From RZZS01 sp964498755 (lineage in GTDB: Bacteria > Pseudomonadota > Alphaproteobacteria > Micavibrionales > Micavibrionaceae): 34,505 nucleotides of DNA. Both the position numbers and the translations under genes were made by a program. The stretch is taken from contig CAZCIB010000023.1 in NCBI GenBank assembly GCA_964498755.1, positions 1 through 34,505 on the forward strand, given 5' to 3'. Position 1 is the first letter of the stretch, and each line of letters starts with the position of its first letter. Below, piece by piece: positions 1-8,248 of this stretch. The notes below the pieces were generated by a model. It saw only the letters and a list, made by a program, of their open reading frames with translations, made no database searches and was not told the origin of the DNA.

Positions 1-266
1 CGACGGCATCCTTGCTTCAGATATCGATACTTTATGCTGTTTTTAGAGGCGCCCATAAGTCCCGCTCCGTCAAAGCCGGTCATTGAGCCTAAAAAATAAC
101 CTCCAACTGCGCCGACAACTGGTTTCCATAAGCTTTCAACATTGAAGTTGTCAGTCAGTTTGCCCCACCAGTTCTTTGCAGTGTGGCCGGCTCCTTTCAT
201 TGCGTCTTCGCCAAACGCCACAGCCTGATCCCTTACTCCCTCAAATGCCTGCGTTGCATCCACCAT
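1..266 (-). CDS. Unknown protein, 3' end truncated by window edge
   Basis: An open frame of 88 codons starts at an ATG (266-264) and runs off the left edge with no stop. I do not recognise the product. The middle contains a Gly-rich hydrophobic stretch (VVGAVGGYFLGSMTGF, about residues 50-65) that could be one membrane segment or an amphipathic hairpin, preceded by a soluble stretch with Trp-Trp (KNWWGKL). The sequence AGAAAGG lies upstream of the ATG as a possible ribosome binding site. The last visible codons pass through a 16-bp sequence that recurs inverted at the far right end of the window, so the distal part may not be native to this gene. Being an open frame with a plausible start, it is probably real, but it could be an interrupted gene. 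Confidence 0.5.
   Translation of the reverse strand, partial: MVDATQAFEGVRDQAVAFGEDAMKGAGHTAKNWWGKLTDNFNVESLWKPVVGAVGGYFLGSMTGFDGAGLMGASKNSIKYRYLKQGCR
39..54. repeat. 16-bp sequence inverted at both ends of the window
   Basis: GTTTTTAGAGGCGCCC at 39-54; its exact reverse complement is at 34446-34461. Both lie within 60 bp of the window edges. Confidence 0.9.
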
Positions 267-492
267 CTTCCATGACCTTTCTTTATACGATTTACCCTTA
301 TTCTACTGTTACGCGGGTCCGGATTGCAAAAGCGTGCCGCAAGCATCTGGAATGACTGCATGATCAGTGAATATCAAGGCGCGGTCACAAATGAAATTTT
401 CGCTTGCGCTCCGTGTAAATAGTTCTAAAAATCTTTAAAAAACTCGTGCTGCGCGCGTGACCTAAACAAGAAATAATTACAGGGAGAAAGAT

Positions 493-1101
493 ATGCGTTT
501 GACGGATTTGTGGGAGACGTTTATCCGGCGGCCTTTAGGTCAAGGGGCAAATGCCGTGAGAGCGGAGGAGACGCCCGTTACGTCAACGAAACGTTTAGTT
601 GACGCCGCTCGGGCCTATCGCGCGATTGATCCCGATACGATTATCGACGCTTATGACTGGGTCATTCAGACTCGCAATAAAATAGCCTTGTCCGGCGGCG
701 CGACGAACGATGAGGTCGAGATGTACTTTAACAGGATGGTCCGCACCCTCAAGCAGGAAATTCAAAGCGGGGCAATACAAACTCACGCCTTGCGTGAAAA
801 GGGCTTGCGAAAAAACCTGGAGAGAGCGGTTAACGCCGTCACTGAATTCGGCTCGAGCTATAAGACTGAAATTTATGTGCGGACGGGCGATCTGCTTGAC
901 GTTCTAAAGAAGGACCCTTTGCCCGGCCCTTATCTGGACGCCCTTGAGCGCGGCAGGCTAAAGCTTTACGAGCCGCGCCGCGGACTGGATTTCGTCATGC
1001 CCGCGCTCCAAAAACTGAACGAGATGGCGAAACCATTCTGCCCCTGCGCTTTTGCGTACGCGGCGGAACAGCCTGCGGCCGGCGCCTGCTGTCAGCCTTA
1101 A
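493..1101 (+). CDS. Hypothetical protein with C-terminal Cys cluster
   Basis: 202 residues, soluble, no signal peptide. A good ribosome binding site (AGGGAGAAAG) precedes the ATG. The body is helical and charged (for example residues 70-115, rich in Glu, Lys, Arg). The last 20 residues carry CPC, then CC, four cysteines that could bind a metal or form disulphides. I do not recognise the family and assign no function. It is convergent with the Rap1a/Tai-like gene, the two stop codons overlapping within the sequence TTAA at 1098-1101. Base and codon use match the GC-rich neighbours. Confidence 0.7.
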   Translation: MRLTDLWETFIRRPLGQGANAVRAEETPVTSTKRLVDAARAYRAIDPDTIIDAYDWVIQTRNKIALSGGATNDEVEMYFNRMVRTLKQEIQSGAIQTHALREKGLRKNLERAVNAVTEFGSSYKTEIYVRTGDLLDVLKKDPLPGPYLDALERGRLKLYEPRRGLDFVMPALQKLNEMAKPFCPCAFAYAAEQPAAGACCQP

Positions 1102-1556
1102 CGGCACGGGAAAGCTTCGTACATCGCCATGGCGACGCCGGGGGCGGCGACGAATCCCTGATGCTGGGGATTGCGTTTAAGGTAACTCAGGACAACGGTC
1201 TGCAGGTCGGCGGGCGCGGCGTTCGTCGGCACGCAGAAATCCAGTTTCGAAGCCGCGCCCGTGGCGCGGTAAAGGTTGTAGGTATCGATCACGCCGGAGA
1301 TATACGCCTGACACGTGGCGTGCGCGCCCGTAACCTTTTCCCCGCCATTGGCGTCGCGCTCGCAGACATAGATGAGGTATTCCGTCGAGATTTGCGCCGC
1401 CTTTGCGGGGGCGGGCAGGGCGAAAGTAATGAAGAGCGTAAGCGCGAAGCCGAGGGATCCGTGTAGCACGGATAATGTATAATAACTCTCCGTTCCGCCT
1501 TGCGTTGCAAGGCTGCGGCCGTGACGACATTTTTTTGGGGGGTAGTTCCTACTCAT
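1098..1556 (-). CDS. Rap1a/Tai-like exported protein
   Basis: About 152 residues. The part after residue 53 (CERDANGGEKVTGAHATCQA, then YISGVIDT, a central Cys-Val-Pro, and a final YEAFPC) matches the pattern of the Rap1a/Tai domain: paired cysteines, a GxxD helix, a yL..hP..h motif and a terminal FPC. Rap1a proteins were first described as periplasmic immunity proteins against type VI amidases, but most members in alphaproteobacteria are orphans of unknown role. A hydrophobic stretch ending in PAPAKA/AQ is a typical signal peptide. The ATG at 1556 overlaps the helicase stop (ATGAGTAG), suggesting translational coupling but leaving an unusually long N-region; an internal GTG at about 1472 would give a normal signal peptide. 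No amidase partner is visible here. Confidence 0.65.
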   Translation of the reverse strand: MSRNYPPKKCRHGRSLATQGGTESYYTLSVLHGSLGFALTLFITFALPAPAKAAQISTEYLIYVCERDANGGEKVTGAHATCQAYISGVIDTYNLYRATGAASKLDFCVPTNAAPADLQTVVLSYLKRNPQHQGFVAAPGVAMAMYEAFPCR

Positions 1557-4419
1557 TGCCCTGTTTTTTCAATTGTTCGAGGACGGCGAAGGGCGAATCC
1601 TCCGGCTTCGATTTCACGTTCGCGGACAGGATCGTTTCTTTGCGTTCCTGCTTTTTCGGCTTTGCCTTGCGATGTTCGCGCTTGTCACGCTCCGGTTTTT
1701 TGCCGTCGTCCTTATTATGTTTTTTGCGCGCATGCGCCGGCGGTTTAGGCTTGTCCGAAGCCTTGCCTTTTTTCAGCAGAAACGTCGCCAGCTCGGGGCG
1801 TGATTGTTCCTGTTTTTGCGCTTCGGGCGCGGTCTTCTCAGTCCCTTCCTGGCTTTGTTCCTGATTGAGGGGGGCGGAAATATTCTGGGATTTGTCTTCA
1901 GCGCGTTCTTCAGCGCTCTCCGCTTCTCTCTCGCAACTCGCAACTCGCAACTCGCCACTCGCTTCTTGCGACTCGCTACTCTCTTCAGCCGGATCATAAA
2001 TCTTGCGGTGACCCATGGCCTCAAGAACGGCGTAGAGATCGGGGATGGAACTGCCGAGCCATTCCGCCATTTTATGTTCGGCCTTGAATTTCCCATCTTT
2101 AGCCGAGTCGTAAACCGCGCTGATGACGCGCCCTAACATGTCGATGCGGACAGCGCGCGGCCCATAGACAGGGTAACCGATGGCGCGGTAAAAGCGCGGG
2201 TCCGCGTTTTCTTTGTCAATAGCAAACGATACGACGCCGTCATTTGGAACCGGCGCGGGCAGAGGTTTTTCGTGCCAAAGGCTCCAGAGCAGTCCGCGCA
2301 GACGCACGGCGGCGGGCTTGTTCAGCGCCGGAATGAAAACGAGTACGGGGCCAAGCATGACTTTGCGCGCGCGCAAGGCGGCACGGTCTTCCGGGGTGAG
2401 CTCCGCGATCAAGGGTTCCAAAACGTGACGCGGCACGATGCCAAGGGCTTCATGCGTCTGGAAGCAGATACCGCGCACCGCGCCGCTGACCTGCTCTTCT
2501 TCCGGGATTTCCAGTTTTTTGAGCGGCTCCAGCACGGCGTCGATATGCCGGTGCAGCCAGTCCTGAATCTTCGCCGCGACGTCCTGTTTGTCTCTATCGT
2601 CCAGCAGATCGGAATTTGTGACGGTCACGACCGGGCGCAGGATGGACGCGCCTTTTTCCACGCGCGCGGCCTCCACGCCGGGCAAAGGGTTGGTTTTGTC
2701 GGCCTGATAGAAAACCAGCCCGTCATCCTGTAATTTAAACTGCTTGTCCTCGGCCGTCAGCATCATGTTCTTGCGTTTTTGTATTTCCTGTTTGAGGGCG
2801 GAGCGCGCCGCGCTCATCACGGTTTTAAAGTCCGGTCCCTTCGCCGTCTCATCCGGTATAAAACGAAATCCCCTCAATTGTCCAATAGCATGTCCTTCAA
2901 CAACCACTTCGCCGTCTTTTTTGATCCCGGCAAGCATGTGTTTTTGTTCACCGAGCGAGCGCATAAGCGTACTGGCGCGCTGATCGACAAATCTTCTTGT
3001 CAGGGCCTCGTGCAGGGCGTCGGAGATTTTATCCTCAATGTCGCGCGTCTTTTCCTGCCAGTATTCCGCGTTCTCGACCCAGCGCTCATGCTGGGCAATA
3101 TACGTCCATGTGCGCACGTGCGCAATGCGCGCCATGAGGGCGTCAACGTCGCCTTCGACGCTTTTAAGCCGGTTGACGTGTTCGGCGATATAGCTCTCGC
3201 GCAGTTTGCCCCGGGTAAGCTTGAGATAGATTTCGGCCAGCAGCGCGTGATGCGATTCGTTCATCGTCTGCCGGAAATCCGGGATCTGGCAAACGGCCCA
3301 GAGCAATTCCACGGCTTCCGGCGTTGATGCGTACTTGCGGATATCCTCGCGGGCGAGAAGATGGGTGAGCGCAATTGTATCGCTGGCGGGCCGGGCTTTA
3401 GTAAGAACCGGCGTTTCCGAAGGCCTCTCAAGCGAGCTGATCAAGGCTTTAGCCGAGGAAAAATCGAGCGCGGCGTTGCGCCACTGAATATTTTTGAGCT
3501 TTGCGAAACGGTGATTTTCAATCGCCTCGACCGTATCCTCATCCAGATCCTTAACAGGTCCGGTGACGCCGAACGTGCCGTCGCGCGTATGCCGTCCGGC
3601 GCGGCCCGCGATCTGCGCGAGTTCATGGTTGAAAAGCGCACGCGATTTCAGCCCGTCGAATTTACGCGTCGCGGCGAAGGCGACATGATGAATATCCATG
3701 TTGAGCCCCATGCCGATCGCGTCCGTGGCGACGAGGAAATCGACTTCGCCAGACTGGTACATATCGACCTGCGCGTTCCTGGTGCGCGGACTGAGCGCGC
3801 CCAGAACAACAGCCGTGCCGCCGCGCTGCCGCCGGATCAGTTCGGCGACGTTGTAGACGTCATTAATGGAAAACGCCACGACGGCCGAGCGCGCGGGCAG
3901 GCGGGAAAGCTTTTTCGCTCCTGCGTAACTCAGTTTTGAAAAACGGGGGCGGCTCGTAAATTCGGCGTCAGGAACAAGCTGGCGGATAATCTCCGTCATG
4001 CTGTCCGAACCCATGAACATGGTCTCAAGCGTTCCGCGCGCGCGCAGCAAACGATCCGTAAAAATATGCCCGCGCTCTGGGTCGGCGCAGAGCTGGATTT
4101 CATCGATGCCGAGAAATTCGAACTCCCGGTCAAGGGGCATCGATTCGGTGGTGCAGAGAAAATACCGCGCTTTAGGGGGAAGGATTTTTTCCTCGCCCGT
4201 GATGAGCGCGGCGGCGTGCGCGCCTCTGATTTTAACGACGCGGTCGTAATTTTCTCGCGCAAGCAGCCTTAAGGGAAAGCCGATCACCCCGGTTTTATAG
4301 GAGAGCATCCGTTCAAGCGCCCGCCATGTTTTCCCCGTATTGGTGGGCCCGAGAACGGCGGTTACGCGGGAATCGCCCAGAACGGCGCGGTTGGTCAGGT
4401 TTGTGGGCATAAAGGACAT
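1549..4419 (-). CDS. Suv3-like ATP-dependent RNA helicase
   Basis: 956 residues. Superfamily II helicase of the Suv3 group, the bacterial relatives of the mitochondrial degradosome helicase, which unwinds RNA for 3'-5' decay. Visible motifs: Walker A GPTNTGKT at residues 24-31, Walker B DEIQ at 106-109, then the second RecA domain with LVATDAIGMGLNMD and the arginine-finger motif QIAGRAGRHTRDG. A long helical middle follows. The final ~150 residues are low-complexity and very rich in Lys, Glu, Arg and Ala, a likely disordered RNA-binding tail of a kind common in alphaproteobacterial members. Part of that tail is encoded by a heptanucleotide tandem array (1930-1985). The Rap1a/Tai-like gene overlaps its stop. 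The start ATG at 4419 gives a natural N-terminus just before motif I. Confidence 0.9.
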   Translation of the reverse strand: MSFMPTNLTNRAVLGDSRVTAVLGPTNTGKTWRALERMLSYKTGVIGFPLRLLARENYDRVVKIRGAHAAALITGEEKILPPKARYFLCTTESMPLDREFEFLGIDEIQLCADPERGHIFTDRLLRARGTLETMFMGSDSMTEIIRQLVPDAEFTSRPRFSKLSYAGAKKLSRLPARSAVVAFSINDVYNVAELIRRQRGGTAVVLGALSPRTRNAQVDMYQSGEVDFLVATDAIGMGLNMDIHHVAFAATRKFDGLKSRALFNHELAQIAGRAGRHTRDGTFGVTGPVKDLDEDTVEAIENHRFAKLKNIQWRNAALDFSSAKALISSLERPSETPVLTKARPASDTIALTHLLAREDIRKYASTPEAVELLWAVCQIPDFRQTMNESHHALLAEIYLKLTRGKLRESYIAEHVNRLKSVEGDVDALMARIAHVRTWTYIAQHERWVENAEYWQEKTRDIEDKISDALHEALTRRFVDQRASTLMRSLGEQKHMLAGIKKDGEVVVEGHAIGQLRGFRFIPDETAKGPDFKTVMSAARSALKQEIQKRKNMMLTAEDKQFKLQDDGLVFYQADKTNPLPGVEAARVEKGASILRPVVTVTNSDLLDDRDKQDVAAKIQDWLHRHIDAVLEPLKKLEIPEEEQVSGAVRGICFQTHEALGIVPRHVLEPLIAELTPEDRAALRARKVMLGPVLVFIPALNKPAAVRLRGLLWSLWHEKPLPAPVPNDGVVSFAIDKENADPRFYRAIGYPVYGPRAVRIDMLGRVISAVYDSAKDGKFKAEHKMAEWLGSSIPDLYAVLEAMGHRKIYDPAEESSESQEASGELRVASCEREAESAEERAEDKSQNISAPLNQEQSQEGTEKTAPEAQKQEQSRPELATFLLKKGKASDKPKPPAHARKKHNKDDGKKPERDKREHRKAKPKKQERKETILSANVKSKPEDSPFAVLEQLKKQGNE
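1923..1985. repeat. Heptanucleotide tandem array (CTCGCNN) in helicase tail
   Basis: Nine 7-bp units in unbroken register: three CTCGCAA at 1930, 1937 and 1944, then CTCGCCA, CTCGCTT, CTTGCGA, CTCGCTA and CTCTCTT, preceded by CTTCTCT. Because 7 is not a multiple of 3, the encoded peptide shows a 7-residue rather than a 7-base pattern, and gain or loss of single units would shift the frame of the helicase tail. The same heptamer family recurs at 25022-25147. Confidence 0.9.
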
Positions 4420-4545
4420 TTAAGACAGTGTGAGCGATATGCAACTGGTTTTTGTCTGTTCCGTTCCGCAACGCCAAAACGGTCTAGCCGACAGACGCTC
4501 AATCTGCTAATGAATTTGAGTGCAATTCCAAGGGGAGAATTTATT

Positions 4546-6186
4546 ATGCGCCTGACAGCTTTATCCTTCGCTACGGTTTTTCTTGCTGTTTTTTCACTGG
4601 TCCAGCCGATCCATGCGGAACCGCTTAATCCTGAAGGGGCGGAAAAGCTCAAGGCGATTTTTTCGGACATGCTCGCCTATCAGGAAGACGCAATGGCGGT
4701 CAATGATCTGACACTGAAAGCCGATGGCGAGATCAAAATCGAGCCTGCGGAAACCTATTACGCGGTGACCCTGCCGCATCTGAGCGTTCAGGCGGACGAT
4801 GGCGAAGGGTTTTTCGATATCGGCATCATCGCCATTAACGCCGCGCCGACGGAGGACGAGGGAGTCTGGCGCATGTCCGTCGCGCTGCCGACGCCGATGA
4901 CGGGATACGACCAGAACGGCTCTCCCCTGTTTACGGTCGATTTCGGACGCCAGCGCATGTCCGGGCTCTGGCACGAGGCGTTCCGGAATTTCGTTGCGCT
5001 GGACGCCGCCTACGAGAACGTGTCCGCGCAGGATACGCAAGGCAAATTCCAGATGTTGCTGCCGGTTTCACGGATAGTTTACGACATGACGGAAAACGAG
5101 AACGGAGACTGGTCCGGGCCTGTTCTGTTCGAAGTAAACGATATTTCCGTGAGAGTTGAAGGCTCTGAGGTTTTGAGTATTGATGCGGTTGAATCAAACT
5201 CGGAAATCCTGGAGATGTCGCCGCAAGCCATTGCGGAATATCAGGAAAAAATAGCCGCGCTCACGGAAAATCTGAGCGAGGCGGAAAACCCGGACGAGAT
5301 AAGCGCCGGACACGCCACGGGGTTTTACAATACGGTTATGGACTTCCTTACGACCGCCTGGGACGGGTTTACCTCGCAAATTACCATTAGAGGCTTGAAA
5401 GTCACGGCCGGGCCGGAGAAGGATGAGAAATTCACAAGCATGGCCTTTGATTCGCTTGGCTATGGCTTTGATATGACAGGGTTTAAGGAAGACAGCGTCA
5501 CGCTTGCGATGCGTTTTGGCTACTCCGGACTCGTCGTCGAACCGGAAACGCCGGAATATCAGGAAATCGTGCCCGGAGAGGTGAGCTTTAATCTGGTCGT
5601 CAAGGATCTGCCCTTCACGAAGCTGGCCGCCCTGGGCAAGGATACGCTCGAAGCGTCTCTGAAATCGCCTGAAATGGCGCAGATGTCAGGCATGCAGGCC
5701 GTGATGACGACGCCGCAGCTTTTGGCGGAATCCGGCACGGTCGCTGAATTGAAAGAAACGCGCGTCATCGGTCCGGCCTACAGCTTTGAAATCAACGGCA
5801 TTGTGAACGCCGACGCGGCAGCGCAATTCGGCGCGACGGCGGACGCAAAGGCTGTAATCACCGGGCTCGACAAAATTACGGCGCGCATCACCGAGAAGAT
5901 TAACGATCCTGAAACAACCGAACAAATGCGCCAGAAGCTCCAGCAACACCTGCAGGGCGTTGCTTTCGTTCAGATGCTGGGCCAGCAGGAAACAATGGAC
6001 GACGGCGCGCAGGGGCGCGTTTATAATCTCGAGGTTACGCGCGACGGTCAGATGTTGCTGAACGGAACGGATTTATCCGCTCTTATGGCCGCGCAAAGAG
6101 GCGGTCAAGGCGCGGCGCCGCAACGGGGAGTCGCGCCGCAAGCGCCGCAACAGCAGCAGCCCGCGCCTCTTCCTCCGGCGGAGTGA
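4546..6186 (+). CDS. Large periplasmic protein of unknown function
   Basis: About 546 residues from the ATG at 4546, chosen because AGGGGAGA lies 8-9 bases upstream; the ATG at 4510 has no such site and would bury the signal peptide. A signal peptide (MRLTALSFATVFLAVFSL, cleavage near IHA/EP) sends it to the periplasm. The rest is soluble with alternating beta-like stretches (pattern of short acidic, amphipathic strands) and ends in a low-complexity Gln/Pro/Ala tail. The overall look, a signal peptide plus long beta-rich body with many acidic residues, recalls DUF945/DUF2125-type proteins of Proteobacteria, but I see no diagnostic motif and make no family call. Convergent with hemW, stops 2 bp apart. 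Confidence 0.75.
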   Translation: MRLTALSFATVFLAVFSLVQPIHAEPLNPEGAEKLKAIFSDMLAYQEDAMAVNDLTLKADGEIKIEPAETYYAVTLPHLSVQADDGEGFFDIGIIAINAAPTEDEGVWRMSVALPTPMTGYDQNGSPLFTVDFGRQRMSGLWHEAFRNFVALDAAYENVSAQDTQGKFQMLLPVSRIVYDMTENENGDWSGPVLFEVNDISVRVEGSEVLSIDAVESNSEILEMSPQAIAEYQEKIAALTENLSEAENPDEISAGHATGFYNTVMDFLTTAWDGFTSQITIRGLKVTAGPEKDEKFTSMAFDSLGYGFDMTGFKEDSVTLAMRFGYSGLVVEPETPEYQEIVPGEVSFNLVVKDLPFTKLAALGKDTLEASLKSPEMAQMSGMQAVMTTPQLLAESGTVAELKETRVIGPAYSFEINGIVNADAAAQFGATADAKAVITGLDKITARITEKINDPETTEQMRQKLQQHLQGVAFVQMLGQQETMDDGAQGRVYNLEVTRDGQMLLNGTDLSALMAAQRGGQGAAPQRGVAPQAPQQQQPAPLPPAE

Positions 6187-6188
6187 GC

Positions 6189-7373
6189 CTACCCGAGAAG
6201 CAGTCCAAGGAGACCATCGAGTCTTTGAAGGCCTTCGGATGTCGGCGCGATGCGGTTATGATGGCGCGTGAGCAGTTTTTCGCTGATGAGCGCGCGCAGA
6301 GCCTGTTCCCCGATCAGGCTTTGCCACGGCTCTCCCGCCAGCTCGGAAACGTCGCCGAGATCAATGCCTTCTTTTATGCGCAGGCCCATCATGATCTTTT
6401 CCATTGCCGCGTCTTTCGGGGCGATAATCTCGAACGGATGCGCGCCATTGCCTTTCTGAAGCGTTTGCGCGAGCCAGAGGGCCGGGGCTCTGTGCCCGCG
6501 CGTGGCGTATTTTATCCCGTCAAGAGTCAGGCGGCCATGCGCGCCGGGCCCGATTCCCGCGTAATCCGCATAGCGCCAGTAGCTTAAGTTATGCAGACTT
6601 TCCTGCCCGGGCGCGGCGTGATTGGAGATTTCGTAGGCCGGCAGCCCGGCCTTGTCCGTCATCTCCCGGGTCACCTCGTACATTTCCCCGGCGAGGTCAT
6701 TGCCGGGAATGCTCAGGCGTCCGGTTTTATAGAGCGTTTCAAACTGCGTGCCGGGTTCGATCGTAAGCTGGTACAGAGAGAGATGACCGCCGGCCATATG
6801 CAGCGCGTCGTTTAACTCGTCTTCCCAATCCTTGACCTTCTGGCCGGAGCGCGCGTAAATCAGGTCGAAAGAATAGCGCTCAAACGTATCGGCGGCGGTT
6901 TGAATGGCGGCTCTGGCCTCATCGGCGGAATGCGTCCGGCCCAGTTGCTTCAGGTCATGATCGTTCAGAGCCTGCACGCCAATGGAGACGCGGTTGATCC
7001 CGGCGGCTTTGAAGTCCCGGAATTTACCGGATTCAACCGATGTTGGGTTGGCTTCCAGCGTAATTTCCGCTTTTGGATCCAGCGTCCAGCGCCGGGCTAT
7101 CGTATCCAGAACATGCGCGGTCGTTTCCGGCTCCATGAGCGAGGGGGTGCCGCCGCCAAAGAACACCGACGTCACATTGCGTCCCGGGGTCTGCGCCGCA
7201 TAATAAGCAATTTCGTTTTCAAAAGCCTTGCCCCAATGGGCATGGTTAACGCTGCTTGCGACGTGCGAATTAAAGTCGCAATACGGGCATTTCGAAAGGC
7301 AATACGGCCAGTGAACATAGACGGCAAAAAGGCCGCTTTTTTCAGAGCGGCCTTTTGCTTCCGAACGTTCCAT
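6189..7373 (-). CDS. hemW: HemW, radical SAM haem chaperone
   Basis: 394 residues from the ATG at 7373. The radical SAM cluster CxxxCxxC is C25, C29, C32 (YCLSKCPYC), followed by the CDFNSH segment, FFGGGTPSLM, the EANPTS SAM-binding strand, GINRVSIGVQ and the HNLSYWRYADYAGIGPGAHG block of the HemN/HemW C-terminal region. HemW proteins were long called oxygen-independent coproporphyrinogen oxidases but act in haem transfer; the Y-C-L-S-K-C-P-Y-C form is the HemW type. A longer frame begins with TTG at 7397 but would overlap the upstream IcmD-like gene. A terminator-shaped hairpin lies within codons 7-16. In many alphaproteobacteria hemW directly follows rdgB; here about 3.8 kb of other genes separates them. 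Confidence 0.93.
   Translation of the reverse strand: MERSEAKGRSEKSGLFAVYVHWPYCLSKCPYCDFNSHVASSVNHAHWGKAFENEIAYYAAQTPGRNVTSVFFGGGTPSLMEPETTAHVLDTIARRWTLDPKAEITLEANPTSVESGKFRDFKAAGINRVSIGVQALNDHDLKQLGRTHSADEARAAIQTAADTFERYSFDLIYARSGQKVKDWEDELNDALHMAGGHLSLYQLTIEPGTQFETLYKTGRLSIPGNDLAGEMYEVTREMTDKAGLPAYEISNHAAPGQESLHNLSYWRYADYAGIGPGAHGRLTLDGIKYATRGHRAPALWLAQTLQKGNGAHPFEIIAPKDAAMEKIMMGLRIKEGIDLGDVSELAGEPWQSLIGEQALRALISEKLLTRHHNRIAPTSEGLQRLDGLLGLLLG
7327..7356 (-). terminator. Terminator-like hairpin inside 5' end of hemW
   Basis: Perfect 11-bp inverted repeat (AAAAGGCCGCT, 8-nt loop, AGCGGCCTTTT). Read on the minus strand it is followed by a five-T run, so it resembles an intrinsic terminator for the IcmD-like gene, 28 bp after its stop. 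It lies inside the hemW coding sequence. Confidence 0.6.
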
Positions 7374-7383
7374 GGATCGGGCG

Positions 7384-7782
7384 TTAATTAACGGCAAAGG
7401 TGACAGGATTGAGCGCAGCCGGCGCTATGCTGATGCCCGTCGTGCCGATCGTATTCAGCATGGATTCATAAACAATCGGCAGGGCAAAGAGGGCGCCGCC
7501 GCTGGCAAGGCGAATTGCGCCGTCCTTGAGCGGGGTCTGGCTCGGGTTTTCAACGTGATCCTTGATTTTCAAGACGCCAAGTACTCCAAGCATCAGGCCC
7601 AAAAGATAGGACAGACCTGTCAGAAGTCCCGGCAGAGCCTCAATGGACTCAATGATGTTTTCCGCGATCGTGCTGAAGCTGGCGCCGGCCTGCGCTTCAC
7701 TCGCCCCGATCGTCATAGACGCGGCAAGCGCGACGGGAAAAACCGCAAAGCGACTGCCGATAAATTTCATAACTTTACGCAT
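7384..7782 (-). CDS. icmD: IcmD/DotP-like type IVB secretion protein
   Basis: 132 residues with a very strong ribosome binding site (AGAGGAGGAC, 3 bases before AAA-ATG). Signal peptide to about residue 32 (cleavage AQA/GA), then two membrane segments, about 51-73 and 91-107, separated by a polar loop KIKDHVENPSQTPLKDG. That loop, with K-x-H-x-x-N-P-x-Q-x-P-L, followed by a hydrophobic helix, is the signature pattern of the IcmD/DotP family, a small inner-membrane component of type IVB (Dot/Icm and IncI conjugation) systems. No other Dot/Icm gene is in the window. Alternative: a TrbC/VirB2-like pilin, which is also small with two membrane segments. The family call is from memory of the motif and is moderately secure; function in this cell is inference. 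Confidence 0.55.
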   Translation of the reverse strand: MRKVMKFIGSRFAVFPVALAASMTIGASEAQAGASFSTIAENIIESIEALPGLLTGLSYLLGLMLGVLGVLKIKDHVENPSQTPLKDGAIRLASGGALFALPIVYESMLNTIGTTGISIAPAALNPVTFAVN

Positions 7783-8248
7783 TTTGTCCTCCTCTATTGC
7801 AAAATGCCTAATTTCCGTAAATTGGTTAATGTTTTGTACGCCAGAAACCCGCAGCTTTCAAGACATAATTTATATTTTCTCCTGCAATGCGCAAGGTATT
7901 CGTACCTTTAAGGCATCAAAATATGTGATTAACAATTGCAGGATTGCGTTTTGCGCAGAGCTGTGTTTCATTATGTTTATGAATAACGTTTGCGCCTTTG
8001 CCTATCCAGCGATGCTGTCCGGTTTCAATACGAAAACCGGACGCACGTGTATGCGCGGCTGAAACGTTTGAATAGAAACCGTCGGCCCGCTCTCCTTTCC
8101 AAAGGCCGACAAGAAAAATTTCCTCACTGACAATCAAGAATTTTCCTTTTCGGCTCTTTTTGAGGAAGGGGACGAAGTAAAGCTGCGCTTTTTTACTCCG
8201 TCCCAGTTTCGTGGAGCCTGGCTGGCATAACAAAGAAAGGAAAAAACA
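7783..8248. other. 466-bp gap with hairpins, no convincing gene
   Basis: Divergent region between the IcmD-like gene and the GNAT gene. Frames that cross it (for example 105 codons on the minus strand) have no ribosome binding site and no recognisable protein. It holds a perfect 9-bp hairpin GTCCGGTTT/AAACCGGAC (8017-8042), a 7-bp hairpin GTCGGCC/GGCCGAC just downstream, and a copy of the GGGGACGGAGT palindrome (8169-8204). A small RNA is possible but unsupported. Confidence 0.5.
8169..8204. repeat. GGGGACGGAGT palindrome, copy 1
   Basis: Inverted arms GGGACGAAGTAAA (8169-8181) and TTTACTCCGTCCC (8192-8204), one mismatch in 13. Same element as at 10064-10100 and 27990-28016. REP-like; could act as a terminator toward the icmD side or be a mobile repeat. 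Confidence 0.8.

Noticed and set aside
1098..1556. Type VI immunity gene with a partner effector
   Set aside because: Only the Rap1a/Tai-like fold is visible; no amidase effector or type VI gene is adjacent.
7916..8233. 105-codon minus-strand frame in the icmD-GNAT gap
   Set aside because: No ribosome binding site, overlaps hairpins and a repeat copy, no recognisable protein.
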